Shown piece by piece: positions 1 to 6,245 of a DNA stretch of 23,281 bases. The stretch's first letter is position 1, and every line of letters begins with the position of its first letter. The notes under the pieces are model-generated. The model was not told the origin of the DNA. It saw only the letters and a list, made by a program, of their open reading frames with translations, and ran no database searches. A program made the translations under genes and the position numbers. The stretch lies in NCBI GenBank assembly GCA_002298695.1, contig DBLB01000202.1, forward strand, positions 1-23,281. Direction: 5' to 3'. This DNA comes from Clostridiales bacterium UBA735. Its GTDB lineage: Bacteria > Bacillota > Clostridia > Oscillospirales > Oscillospiraceae.

Positions 1-301
1 CGGCAGCAGCCTGCGCCGCTCCTGCCTTAAAATTATTTTGCTCTATTTTGCATCACAATTCAGCGTTTATACAGAATTTGGGATTGACCCGCTGATGCCA
101 TGCTGATCTCCCATCCGCATTTCAGAAGAAAGGGATTTCTGCTTCCGTTCTACATGATCGGCCATGGTGCGATACGCTGCTTTGTAGAGGGACTTCACAC
201 CGACAGTCTCAACCTGGCGTGTCGCAGGTGTTGTCTGGCTGCCTGATTCTATCGGGCGCTTTCCTTGTAGATATTATTCGCAAAAGGCAGGACATACAGG
301 C
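1..301. other. Left-edge intergenic stretch, no supported gene
   Basis: No convincing reading frame or RNA gene was found here. Only very short open stretches reach the left edge, so the tail of an upstream gene cannot be ruled out. The last ~20 bases hold the ribosome binding site of the chromate transporter gene (GGCAGGA about 9 bases before its ATG). A TATTAT near 270 could be a -10 box, but no good -35 is spaced to it. Confidence 0.5.
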
Positions 302-877
302 ATGAAACTGATTTGCTCTTTGTTTATCACATTCTTAAAAATCGGCGCGTTCACCTTTGGCGGCGGATATGCTATGATCGCGCTGCTCGAAAATGAGTTC
401 GTTGAAAAGAAAAAATGGCTTGAAAAAAGCGAGTTTCTGGACATGGTTGCGATAGCCGAATCCACGCCCGGACCAGTTGCCATCAACAGCGCAACTTACA
501 TTGGTTACAAAATTGCGGGATTTGGAGGTGCAGCCATGTCCACACTTGCGGTCTGCATTCCATCTTTTCTTGTGATTTATGGTATCTCGCTGTTCTTTGA
601 TCAGTTTCTCAGTTTGCGCTGGGTTTCCTGCGCATTTCGTGGGATTCAGGTATGTGTGATCTATCTGATCCTTACCGCAGGGCTGAAAATGCTCAAAAGC
701 ATTGACAGAAATGTACTAAATTTGGCGCTTCTCACGTTGGTGATGTGTTCCATGCTCTGCTGCTCAATCGTGGCAGTCTCGTTCTCCTCTGTATTTTACA
801 TCCTGATCTGCGGCACAGTCGGACTTGCTGTTTTCTTCCTGCGAAAAATCCGGAAAGGTCATGGAAAAACGTCATGA
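302..877 (+). CDS. Chromate transporter family protein, first half-size subunit
   Basis: A 191-residue integral membrane protein of the CHR (chromate ion transporter) family in its short, single-domain form. Visible hallmarks are the glycine-rich FTFGGGYAMI near residues 18-27 and the STPGPVAIN signature near residues 54-62, followed by hydrophobic segments. Long-chain ChrA proteins carry two such domains fused. Short ones are made in pairs and are thought to work as heterodimers, as with ywrB/ywrA of Bacillus subtilis. The next gene is the partner: its ATG overlaps this stop codon (ATGA). The family moves chromate or similar oxyanions, but many members have no proven substrate. The start is supported by GGCAGGA upstream and an N-terminus of usual length. 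Confidence 0.9.
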   Translation: MKLICSLFITFLKIGAFTFGGGYAMIALLENEFVEKKKWLEKSEFLDMVAIAESTPGPVAINSATYIGYKIAGFGGAAMSTLAVCIPSFLVIYGISLFFDQFLSLRWVSCAFRGIQVCVIYLILTAGLKMLKSIDRNVLNLALLTLVMCSMLCCSIVAVSFSSVFYILICGTVGLAVFFLRKIRKGHGKTS

Positions 878-1461
878 TATACCTGCGCCTTTTTCTGAAC
901 TTTTTGATGATCGGTGCCCTGTCTTTCGGCGGCGGCTATGGAATGGTTTCGCTGGTACGCGAAACGGTGCTTTCCAACGGCTGGCTGACCGAGAGCGAGT
1001 TTCTGAATTTTATTGCCGTATCTGAATCCACGCCGGGACCTCTTGCCGTGAATATGGCAACCTTTATCGGCGCAACACAGGGCGGAATTCTCGGTTCATT
1101 TGTTGCAACGCTGGGCGTAGTGCTGCCGTCGTTTTTGATTATTCTCTTAATTGCATCCGCACTAAAGAATCTGATGAAATATGCGCCCGTCAACGCCTTT
1201 TTATCGGGTGTCCGTCCGTGCGTTGTAGCGATGATCCTTGCGACCGCGCTCACCATGGCGCTGTCTACGCTGTTTGGTTTCACCGATTTACAGACCGGAT
1301 TTGCACCTGATTTGCGCTCTATCGCAGTTTTTGTCATTCTCGGAGCAACACATCTGATTTGTAAGAAGATCAGGAAAGGAGCTCCATCGCCAATTCTGAT
1401 GATCCTGTTTTCGGCGGGCCTCGGAATCTTGTTCTGGGGCATATTCCAGTATGGCGATTGA
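874..1461 (+). CDS. Chromate transporter family protein, second half-size subunit
   Basis: A 195-residue partner of the preceding gene, again with LSFGGGYGMV (about residues 15-24) and ESTPGPLAVN (about residues 51-60), the CHR signatures, plus several hydrophobic helices. An in-frame ATG lies further upstream at 745, but it would bury 43 residues of non-membrane sequence inside the first gene. The ATG at 874 overlaps the upstream stop by four bases and puts the motif at the same distance from the N-terminus as in the partner, so it is preferred. Translational coupling fits an obligate heterodimer. The antiport or uniport mechanism and the real substrate are unknown. Confidence 0.9.
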   Translation: MIYLRLFLNFLMIGALSFGGGYGMVSLVRETVLSNGWLTESEFLNFIAVSESTPGPLAVNMATFIGATQGGILGSFVATLGVVLPSFLIILLIASALKNLMKYAPVNAFLSGVRPCVVAMILATALTMALSTLFGFTDLQTGFAPDLRSIAVFVILGATHLICKKIRKGAPSPILMILFSAGLGILFWGIFQYGD

Positions 1462-1544
1462 TTTGATTTCCGCCTTCAAGCCTGTTTTATACATAACGGG
1501 TCCCGCCAAAACGCACTTGTTTCATTGCGTATAACGCGTAATAT

Positions 1545-1579
1545 GGAGCGGCACCTCCCTTCATTCGTGGTGCTGCTCC
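1545..1579. repeat. Imperfect 11-bp inverted repeat
   Basis: GGAGCGGCACC and GGTGCTGCTCC pair over 11 positions (one G-U) across a 13-base loop, about 85 bases after the chromate transporter pair. No T-run follows on either strand, so a role as terminator is possible but weak. Confidence 0.4.
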
Positions 1580-1628
1580 GCACTTCGGTCATTCCGTTCT
1601 GCCGCAAACGAGCTGACCACCGTTGCAA

Positions 1629-1654
1629 TAGCGAGGACTTAAAAGTCCTCGCTA
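1629..1654. repeat. Perfect 12-bp inverted repeat with a 2-base loop
   Basis: The arms TAGCGAGGACTT and AAGTCCTCGCTA are perfect complements around AA. The very tight loop and lack of a flanking T-run make an ordinary terminator unlikely. It lies in the 338-base gap between the chromate genes and the CNNM gene, which otherwise shows no gene. Confidence 0.55.
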
Positions 1655-1729
1655 CGCAAAAACGTACTGCACATCATCGTGTTCGCCCGGAGGATGGGTC
1701 GTAAAGGTTTAATTGAATATCAGTATCAG

Positions 1730-1763
1730 AAAAACGCGCGCCCGGAGCAGTCTCCGGGCACGC
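1730..1763 (-). terminator. Intrinsic terminator of the CNNM-family gene
   Basis: Read on the - strand this is a 12-bp GC-rich stem (one G-U) with the loop ACTG, followed directly by G and TTTTT. It starts about 37 bases past the stop codon at 1800. The core arms are GCCCGGAG and CTCCGGGC. Confidence 0.85.
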
Positions 1764-1799
1764 ATGTTTATTCCCTATGAAACATTGTGATACTTTGAA

Positions 1800-3068
1800 T
1801 CATGCCCGCACGGCCTCGGGTTCCATCTCCGCACACCTGTCCGCATCTGCGGAAACGCGGATCTGCTCGATGTGGTGGTTTGCAATGCTTGTGATCTGTA
1901 CGTGCAGCCCCTCAAAATCAAACGAAGCGCCGGGCTCCGGGAGTCTTCCGAACTGTTCCATCACCCAACCGCTGACTGACGACATATCCGATTTGGATTT
2001 CAGGCCAAAATAGTCCGCAAAATCATCAAAACTCATCTCCGCATCGACGAGATAGGTATCTTCGGACACTCTGGTGATCGGCGTTTCCTCCTCGTCGTGT
2101 TCGTCCCAGATCTCGCCGACCAACTCCTCCAGAATGTCTTCCATCGTCACAATGCCGCAGGTACCGCCGTATTCGTCGACCACAACAGCCACATGTGTTT
2201 TGGCCTGTTGTAGCTTCTTGAGCAGCAGGCTGATGGGCTCCATCTCCAGCGCATAGACCGGCGGCAGGATGATGTCCCGCAGCGGCTTATCCGTCACGCC
2301 GCAGCCGACATAGAAGTCCTTCTGATGGATGGTGCCGAGAATGTTGTCGATCGAGTCCTGATAGATGAGCAGCCTCGAATACTTCGTCTCCGTGAACAGC
2401 GCGGCAACCTCTTCCTTTGTCGCCGTGATCGGGAGCGCGGCCAGGTCTGTGCGGTGAATCAGAATATCCTCCGCGCGCTGCTCGGAGAAGTCGATCGCAT
2501 TCCTGAGCAGTTCTCCCTCATTTTTATCGATGCTGCCATCCTGCTGCACCTCGTCGACGAGCATCAGCAGCTCTTCCTGCGACATTTTGTTGTCAGCGCT
2601 GAGATGGAAGGCCTTCGCCAGCAGCTTTTTCCAGAGGGAAAAGACCGCATTCAGCGGCGTAAAGATCCAGATGAGGATCTGCAATACCGGCGCAGACAGC
2701 ATCGCGCACGTCTCTGCGCAGTCCTTTGCAATGCTCTTCGGCGAAATTTCGCCGAAAATCAGTACGACGACCGTGACCACAACGGTGGAGATCGTTGCGC
2801 CGGCGTCGCCGTAATGCCTGACGAACAGCACCGTGCCGATGGAAGCCGCGGCGATATTTACGATGTTGTTGCCGATCAGAATGGTGGACAGCAGCCGGTC
2901 GTAGCGCTCCAACAGCTTGCAGACGAGTGCTGCTCGTTTATTGCCTTTTTCGGCAAGGGTTTTCAGTCTTGTCGTATTTGCGGAGGAAAATGCCGTCTCC
3001 GTTGCTGAAAAGTAGGCGGAGAGCATCAGGCAGACGGCCATAATGATGATGCAAGTCGTGGTTGACAA
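1800..3068 (-). CDS. CNNM/CorC-HlyC family transporter (hemolysin-like)
   Basis: A 422-residue membrane protein with the standard three-part layout. A DUF21/CNNM transmembrane domain covers about residues 1-190, with the typical LSAYFSATETAFSS segment near residues 17-30. A tandem CBS pair (about 200-320) contains DILIHRTDLAALP and VVVDEYGGTCGIVT. A C-terminal CorC_HlyC domain ends the protein. The family is linked to Mg2+/Co2+ homeostasis; the old hemolysin name is historical. The start is a TTG, ten bases after a clear AAGGAG at 3079-3084; the first in-frame ATG would cut nine residues off the first helix. A strong promoter lies far upstream, leaving a ~215-nt structured leader, and a terminator follows at 1730-1763, so the gene is probably monocistronic. 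Confidence 0.93.
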   Translation of the reverse strand: MSTTTCIIIMAVCLMLSAYFSATETAFSSANTTRLKTLAEKGNKRAALVCKLLERYDRLLSTILIGNNIVNIAAASIGTVLFVRHYGDAGATISTVVVTVVVLIFGEISPKSIAKDCAETCAMLSAPVLQILIWIFTPLNAVFSLWKKLLAKAFHLSADNKMSQEELLMLVDEVQQDGSIDKNEGELLRNAIDFSEQRAEDILIHRTDLAALPITATKEEVAALFTETKYSRLLIYQDSIDNILGTIHQKDFYVGCGVTDKPLRDIILPPVYALEMEPISLLLKKLQQAKTHVAVVVDEYGGTCGIVTMEDILEELVGEIWDEHDEEETPITRVSEDTYLVDAEMSFDDFADYFGLKSKSDMSSVSGWVMEQFGRLPEPGASFDFEGLHVQITSIANHHIEQIRVSADADRCAEMEPEAVRA

Positions 3069-3078
3069 TGTACGGTAA

Positions 3079-3199
3079 CTCCTTTTCTGTCATCTGAAAT
3101 TTTCTGAATGTGTCAATGGCCGCATCCTCTAAAGACGCAAAAAAGCACGTCCGCCCTGCATCCCGCAGCGCAGATATGCTCCCCAAAACAGATGACAGA
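3079..3199 (-). promoter_or_regulatory. Structured mRNA leader, candidate cis-regulatory RNA
   Basis: In the RNA sense, an 11-bp perfect helix P1 is formed by TCTGTCATCTG (3199-3189) and CAGATGACAGA (3096-3086). It encloses hairpin P2 (3174-3150, a 5-bp and a 4-bp stem around a G-G mismatch, loop GGGAT) and hairpin P3 (3138-3122, 5 bp). The 3' strand of P1 ends one base before the AAGGAG Shine-Dalgarno at 3084-3079. A further 6-bp match, TTGACA (3116-3111) with TGTCAA (3067-3062), could cover most of the TTG start codon. The arrangement resembles a translational riboswitch, but I could not match it to the M-box, yybP-ykoY or fluoride consensus. All pairings were found by eye, without energy calculation. 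Confidence 0.5.
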
Positions 3200-3288
3200 T
3201 CCAGTGTGTACTATGACAATCGCTGCCGTCAGAATCCATTCGTTTCATTCCTTTCCCTAGGGAACAAAGCTTCCCTTGAATTAGGATT

Positions 3289-3316
3289 ATTATAGCAAAA
3301 AATCTGATTCCGTCAA
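3289..3316 (-). promoter_or_regulatory. Sigma-A promoter of the CNNM gene
   Basis: On the - strand, TTGACG (3316-3311) is followed after 16 bases by a perfect TATAAT (3294-3289). The predicted start near 3282 gives an untranslated leader of about 214 nt before the TTG codon. Confidence 0.8.
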
Positions 3317-3351
3317 GGCATTTGGGCAATTTTGCAGCAGATTGCATGCAT

Positions 3352-3395
3352 CAGCGCTCCCGCCGCGCCGGCAGACCGGCACAGCGGGAGCGCTG
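3352..3395 (-). terminator. Hairpin after the aldo/keto reductase operon
   Basis: A 12-bp perfect stem (CAGCGCTCCCGC with its complement) has an inner 5-bp GCCGG hairpin in its loop. It lies 38 bases past the stop codon of the aldo/keto reductase and just before the CNNM promoter. There is no good T-run, so it may be a weak terminator or a 3'-end stabiliser. Confidence 0.5.
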
Positions 3396-3432
3396 TAATT
3401 CTGAACGATGGGGATTACCGGCGCAGAAGCCC

Positions 3433-4308
3433 TCAACCCTGCTTCAGCGGCTTGCCGCTGAACACCGGGAAAATGCTGAACGCCCCATAATCCGTAATGC
3501 GCTCCATGTGCTTCAGCGCTTCCATATCTTCCTCGGAGATGACAAAGTCCACCTCTGCGTTGTGCTTCATGTGCTCCGGGTTCGCTGTCTTCGGGAGCGC
3601 GGCCGCGCCAAGCTGAATGACGTAACGGATACAGAGCTGCGCGGCAGACACGCCGTACTTCCCTGCCAGTTCTGCGATAGCAGGATTTTTGAGCGCCTCA
3701 CCGTGGGCAATGGGCGAATAGGCTTCCAGCTGAATACCCAGTGCTTTGCAGAATTCCAGTAACTCCAGATCGGTATTGCTGATATGCAGCAAAATCTGGT
3801 TCACCGCAGGCTTTACGCGGCAGTCTGCGAGCAGATGTTCCAGATCATCCTGCAAGAAGTTCGAAACGCCGATGACCCGGACTTTCCCTGCCGCCTGCGC
3901 ATCCTCCAGCGCACGCCAGACCGCTTTGTTTTCTTCAAAATAGCGCTTTTCCACGCGGAACTCCGTCCAGGGCTGCGGCGAGTGGATGATCATCTGATCC
4001 AGATAATCAAGCCCCATTTTTTCCAGCGTTTCGTTGATGGACCTTGCCGCATCCTCATAGGTTTTCAGCTCCGCCGCCACCTTGCTGGCGATGAACAGCT
4101 CCCCGCGCGGAATACCGCAGGTACGCACGCCCTCGCCGACGCCGCGCTCGTTGCCGTAGGCCTGCGCCGTGTCGATGAACCGATAGCCCAGCCGGACCGC
4201 CGTCCGGACCGCCTCCGCAGCCTTGTCATCGTCAATGAACCAGGTGCCGAGTCCCAGCTTCGGGAGATGCACGCCGCTTTCCAATAAATAACTTTCCTTC
4301 AAAATCAT
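3433..4308 (-). CDS. Aldo/keto reductase
   Basis: A 291-residue NADPH-dependent oxidoreductase of the AKR superfamily, predicted to be a cytosolic TIM barrel that reduces aldehydes or ketones. The catalytic tetrad is complete: Asp46 (in FIDTAQAYGNE), Tyr51, Lys76 (FIASKV) and His109 (MIIHSPQPW). The usual GVSNF motif is present in the middle. Length is normal for AKR5-like bacterial enzymes. Its ATG overlaps the stop of the upstream reductase gene by four bases, so the two are co-translated. The divergent MerR regulator and the MerR-type promoter suggest induction by reactive aldehydes or other electrophiles. That is inference from related AdhR/NmlR systems, not from the enzyme itself. Confidence 0.93.
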   Translation of the reverse strand: MILKESYLLESGVHLPKLGLGTWFIDDDKAAEAVRTAVRLGYRFIDTAQAYGNERGVGEGVRTCGIPRGELFIASKVAAELKTYEDAARSINETLEKMGLDYLDQMIIHSPQPWTEFRVEKRYFEENKAVWRALEDAQAAGKVRVIGVSNFLQDDLEHLLADCRVKPAVNQILLHISNTDLELLEFCKALGIQLEAYSPIAHGEALKNPAIAELAGKYGVSAAQLCIRYVIQLGAAALPKTANPEHMKHNAEVDFVISEEDMEALKHMERITDYGAFSIFPVFSGKPLKQG

Positions 4309-4994
4309 TTTGATTTCTCCCCGATCACGGCATAACGCAGCCAGACTGCGCCGCTGCTGAACTGCTGTACGCCTTCAAGCCGCAGTTGCGTCACGCTGCG
4401 CTCTGCGGGCAGCCCGTCAAACACGGCGCTCATACCGCTGCGCCCATCTATGCCCGCACCGATCAGCACGCTCACCTCGTCGAGCAGTCCCTCTGCCAGA
4501 AAGCCTGCGTTGATATGTCCGCCGCCAACAACTGCCATGCGCTCCACGCCGAACTCCGCGGCAAGCAGTGCGCATGCGCGGTGCAGATCGATTCGCTCCT
4601 TGCCGCAGGCGATCCAGGAAATGCGGTTTTCGTCCAGATAGGCAAGATATTCCCGGCTGACGCGCTCGCTCGTGAGGATCAGCAGCGGCCGCTTCCCCGC
4701 TGCGCCGTCCCAGAGCAGCGTCCCCTGCGTATCGGCCACGATCTCATATCCGTCGGCAGCTTCCGCCCGGGAAAATCCCTCCCGGCCGAGCGCCGTGGCC
4801 GTTTCGCTGTAAAACGTGCCGGGCTGCGCAAGCTCAAGCTGTGCCGTCACGCGTCCGCTCACGCGGCTGGGCGCGTCAAGGGCGTCGAGCGTGCTGTAGT
4901 ATTCCTGCACGCCCGGCAGATGTTCCGTCATGGCGCAGTCGATGCGCCCGTCCACGGAGCTCATCATATGGCATACAATGCATGGTTTTTTCAT
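4305..4994 (-). CDS. RibD C-terminal/dihydrofolate reductase family protein
   Basis: About 229 residues with the fold of the RibD reductase domain. MMSSVDGRI near the N-terminus and VVGGGHINAGFLAEGLLDE in the second half are the family's nucleotide- and substrate-binding signatures. Stand-alone members reduce pyrimidine or pterin-like compounds with NADPH, but most have no known substrate. No deaminase domain is present, so this is not a complete RibD. The frame is open up to 5036, but GGAGG at 5001-5005 sits only one base before the ATG at 5000. The ATG at 4994 has the normal 7-base spacing and starts MKKPCIVCHM, so it is chosen. First gene of a two-gene operon with the aldo/keto reductase. 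Confidence 0.85.
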   Translation of the reverse strand: MKKPCIVCHMMSSVDGRIDCAMTEHLPGVQEYYSTLDALDAPSRVSGRVTAQLELAQPGTFYSETATALGREGFSRAEAADGYEIVADTQGTLLWDGAAGKRPLLILTSERVSREYLAYLDENRISWIACGKERIDLHRACALLAAEFGVERMAVVGGGHINAGFLAEGLLDEVSVLIGAGIDGRSGMSAVFDGLPAERSVTQLRLEGVQQFSSGAVWLRYAVIGEKSK

Positions 4995-5017
4995 ATCCAT
5001 TCCTCCAAAACTTCCGC

Positions 5018-5046
5018 TTGACAGCTGGCGTGTCAAGCCTTATCTT
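5018..5046 (+). promoter_or_regulatory. Promoter of the merR-type gene
   Basis: TTGACA (5018-5023) and TATCTT (5041-5046) are separated by 17 bases on the + strand. An inverted repeat, CTTGACA (5017-5023) with TGTCAAG (5031-5037), covers the -35 and part of the spacer and could be an operator. The start would lie near 5053, about 70 bases before the regulator's ATG. Confidence 0.6.
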
Positions 5047-5059
5047 AAAGCATGTTCAT

Positions 5060-5090
5060 ACTTTACAACTTAAAGCACACTTCAAGTCAA
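5060..5090 (-). promoter_or_regulatory. MerR-type promoter and operator of the reductase operon
   Basis: On the - strand, TTGACT (5090-5085) and TAAAGT (5065-5060) are 19 bases apart instead of the usual 17. This is the hallmark of promoters activated by MerR proteins, which twist the DNA to realign the two boxes. Within it is a dyad, ACTTAAAG (5068-5075) and CTTCAAGT (5080-5087), matching at 7 of 8 positions and centred in the spacer. It faces the reductase/aldo-keto reductase operon, so the divergent MerR protein is its likely activator. Confidence 0.8.
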
Positions 5091-5123
5091 GAGGCTTTTT
5101 GAAAAAATCGGAGGAATTGTCGG

Positions 5124-5588
5124 ATGGTATATACCGTGGGAGAAATGGCGAAGCTGCTGGGCATTCCGTCGTCAACGCTGCGCTATTATGACAAAGAGGG
5201 GCTGCTGCCGTTTGTGGAGCGCTCCGCCGGCGGCATCCGCATGTTCCGGGAAACCGATCTGGAATGGCTGCAAGTGATCGGCTGCATGAAAAAAGCCGGC
5301 ATGTCCATCCGGGACATCCGGCAGTATATTGAAATGGCGCTTCAGGGTGACGATACCATTGTGCTCCGCCTTGCCATGTTCCGGCATCAGCAGGAAGTTC
5401 TGAAGCAGCAGATGAAGGAACTCCGGCAGACGATGGAGCTTGTGGAGTACAAATGCTGGTACTATGAGACCGCAAAAGCCGCCGGAACAGTCGATGTTCC
5501 GCAGAAAATGGAACTTTCTGAAGTTCCGGAGCAATTCCGGAGCATCCGCCAGGCGCTGCGCTCCGTTCCGCAGATCACAAAAGAATAA
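5124..5588 (+). CDS. MerR family transcriptional regulator (NmlR/AdhR-like)
   Basis: 154 residues. The N-terminal MerR winged helix (YTVGEMAKLLGIPSSTLRYY at residues 3-22, then GIRMFRETDLEWL) is followed by a dimerisation coiled coil (about residues 85-115) and a short tail. There is no large effector domain and no metal-binding cysteine cluster. Cys54, in VIGCMKKAGMSI, is at the position of the conserved cysteine of AdhR/NmlR-type regulators, which respond to aldehydes and other electrophiles. It is transcribed away from the two-reductase operon, whose promoter has the MerR 19-bp spacer, so it most likely activates that operon. GGAGG lies 10 bases before the ATG. The inducer is inferred only. 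Confidence 0.92.
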   Translation: MVYTVGEMAKLLGIPSSTLRYYDKEGLLPFVERSAGGIRMFRETDLEWLQVIGCMKKAGMSIRDIRQYIEMALQGDDTIVLRLAMFRHQQEVLKQQMKELRQTMELVEYKCWYYETAKAAGTVDVPQKMELSEVPEQFRSIRQALRSVPQITKE

Positions 5589-5739
5589 CGCAGCAGAAGC
5601 ACCGCATTCCAACGTCGGAAACGACAGAAGGAATATGGTGTTTTTCTTTCAAGCGGCCAACGGGCGCGTGGCTCCGGAATTCTGACGCCCGGTTCGCCCG
5701 GTTCGGAAGCGTGTCGGGAACCGCAGCAGAACCGGGACC

Positions 5740-5952
5740 GAACCGTACCTATGGCGCACCGCCGACAGTCCCGAACCTGCACCCCTCTCCATGCATTTCA
5801 CCGATGTTCCCGCGGGCAGCTACTACTGCTATGCGGTGCTGTGGGCGGCAGAAAACGGCATCACCAAGGGAGCTGCCAACACGACATTCAGCCCTGACGC
5901 GGATTGCACCAGAGCGCAGATCGTGACCTTCCTCCGGCGCTGCAAGAAGTGA
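5740..5952 (+). pseudogene. 3' remnant of an S-layer homology (SLH) protein gene
   Basis: From 5740 the frame reads EPYLWRTADSPEP, the usual end of one SLH repeat. It continues into an almost complete second repeat from 5791: MHFTDVPAGSYYCYAVLWAA, then NGITKG, TTFSPDADCTRAQIVTFLRR, and stops after CKK. SLH domains anchor surface proteins to the pyruvylated cell-wall polymer of Gram-positive bacteria, and this is a typical C-terminal end. The frame is blocked by TGA at 5683-5685 and nothing upstream looks like the rest of such a protein. No signal peptide or start with a ribosome binding site is present. It is therefore a decayed or truncated gene end. A short expressed ORF from 5791 is possible but unlikely. 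Confidence 0.75.
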
Positions 5953-6012
5953 CCAGCTGACATACGGCCGAGCAGCAAAAGCCGCTGACTTGACCTCATA
6001 AGCGAACATCGG

Positions 6013-6061
6013 ACAGCGCAGCAGATAGGCCTTTCACCTTGACGCTGTGCTGTTCTCTTTT
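6013..6061 (+). terminator. Possible terminator after the SLH remnant
   Basis: ACAGCGCAGC (6013-6022) pairs with GCTGTGCTGT (6044-6053) over 10 bp (one G-U) around a 21-base loop, followed by TCTCTTTT. Its position about 60 bases beyond the SLH stop codon fits the old 3' end of that gene. Confidence 0.4.
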
Positions 6062-6090
6062 CACTATGGGAAGCATATCAATGACATTTT

Positions 6091-6201
6091 AGGCGGCGCC
6101 GCTGCCTTATCCATTATGAGACAAGATTGTGTGATTATTTCAAAATCACACAATTGGTTACGCCAAAGGCGGAACCTTCTGATGATAAAATTTCATCAGA
6201 A
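6091..6201. repeat. Array of four adjacent inverted repeats
   Basis: Four stems follow each other closely. They are 6091-6107 (7 bp with one G-U), 6126-6154 (perfect 11 bp, arms ATTGTGTGATT and AATCACACAAT, 7-base loop), 6156-6176 (9 of 10 positions, GGTT and CGCC arms, loop AAA) and 6177-6201 (perfect 9 bp, arms TTCTGATGA and TCATCAGAA). The last three are separated by at most one base. There is no coding potential. This could be a palindromic repeat element or a structured RNA. Confidence 0.65.
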
Positions 6202-6207
6202 AACAGT

Positions 6208-6245
6208 GTGAAAAGCAGGAGCTGCCATGTGGCAGCTCCTGCTTT
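6208..6245 (-). terminator. Terminator of the LytTR-PAS gene
   Basis: A 15-bp perfect stem (6212-6226 with 6231-6245; loop ACAT in the - strand sense) overlaps the first two bases of the stop codon and is followed on the - strand by TTTTC. The arms include GCAGGAGCTGCC. Confidence 0.75.

Noticed and set aside
2938..3186. 82-residue open frame on the - strand over the CNNM start
   Set aside because: It overlaps the structured leader and the first helix of the CNNM gene, has no ribosome binding site and resembles no known protein. The TTG-started frame has AAGGAG and family similarity.
3086..3199. Known metal riboswitch (M-box, yybP-ykoY) or fluoride riboswitch before the CNNM gene
   Set aside because: GGGGAG after the first P1 strand recalls yybP-ykoY, but the rest of that consensus, including the 3' GAGACC-like strand, is missing. 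M-box and fluoride motifs are also absent. It is left as an unassigned leader.
6156..6176. Integron attC-like site
   Set aside because: The arms contain GTTACGC rather than the GTTRRRY core, and there is no integrase gene or cassette structure in the window.
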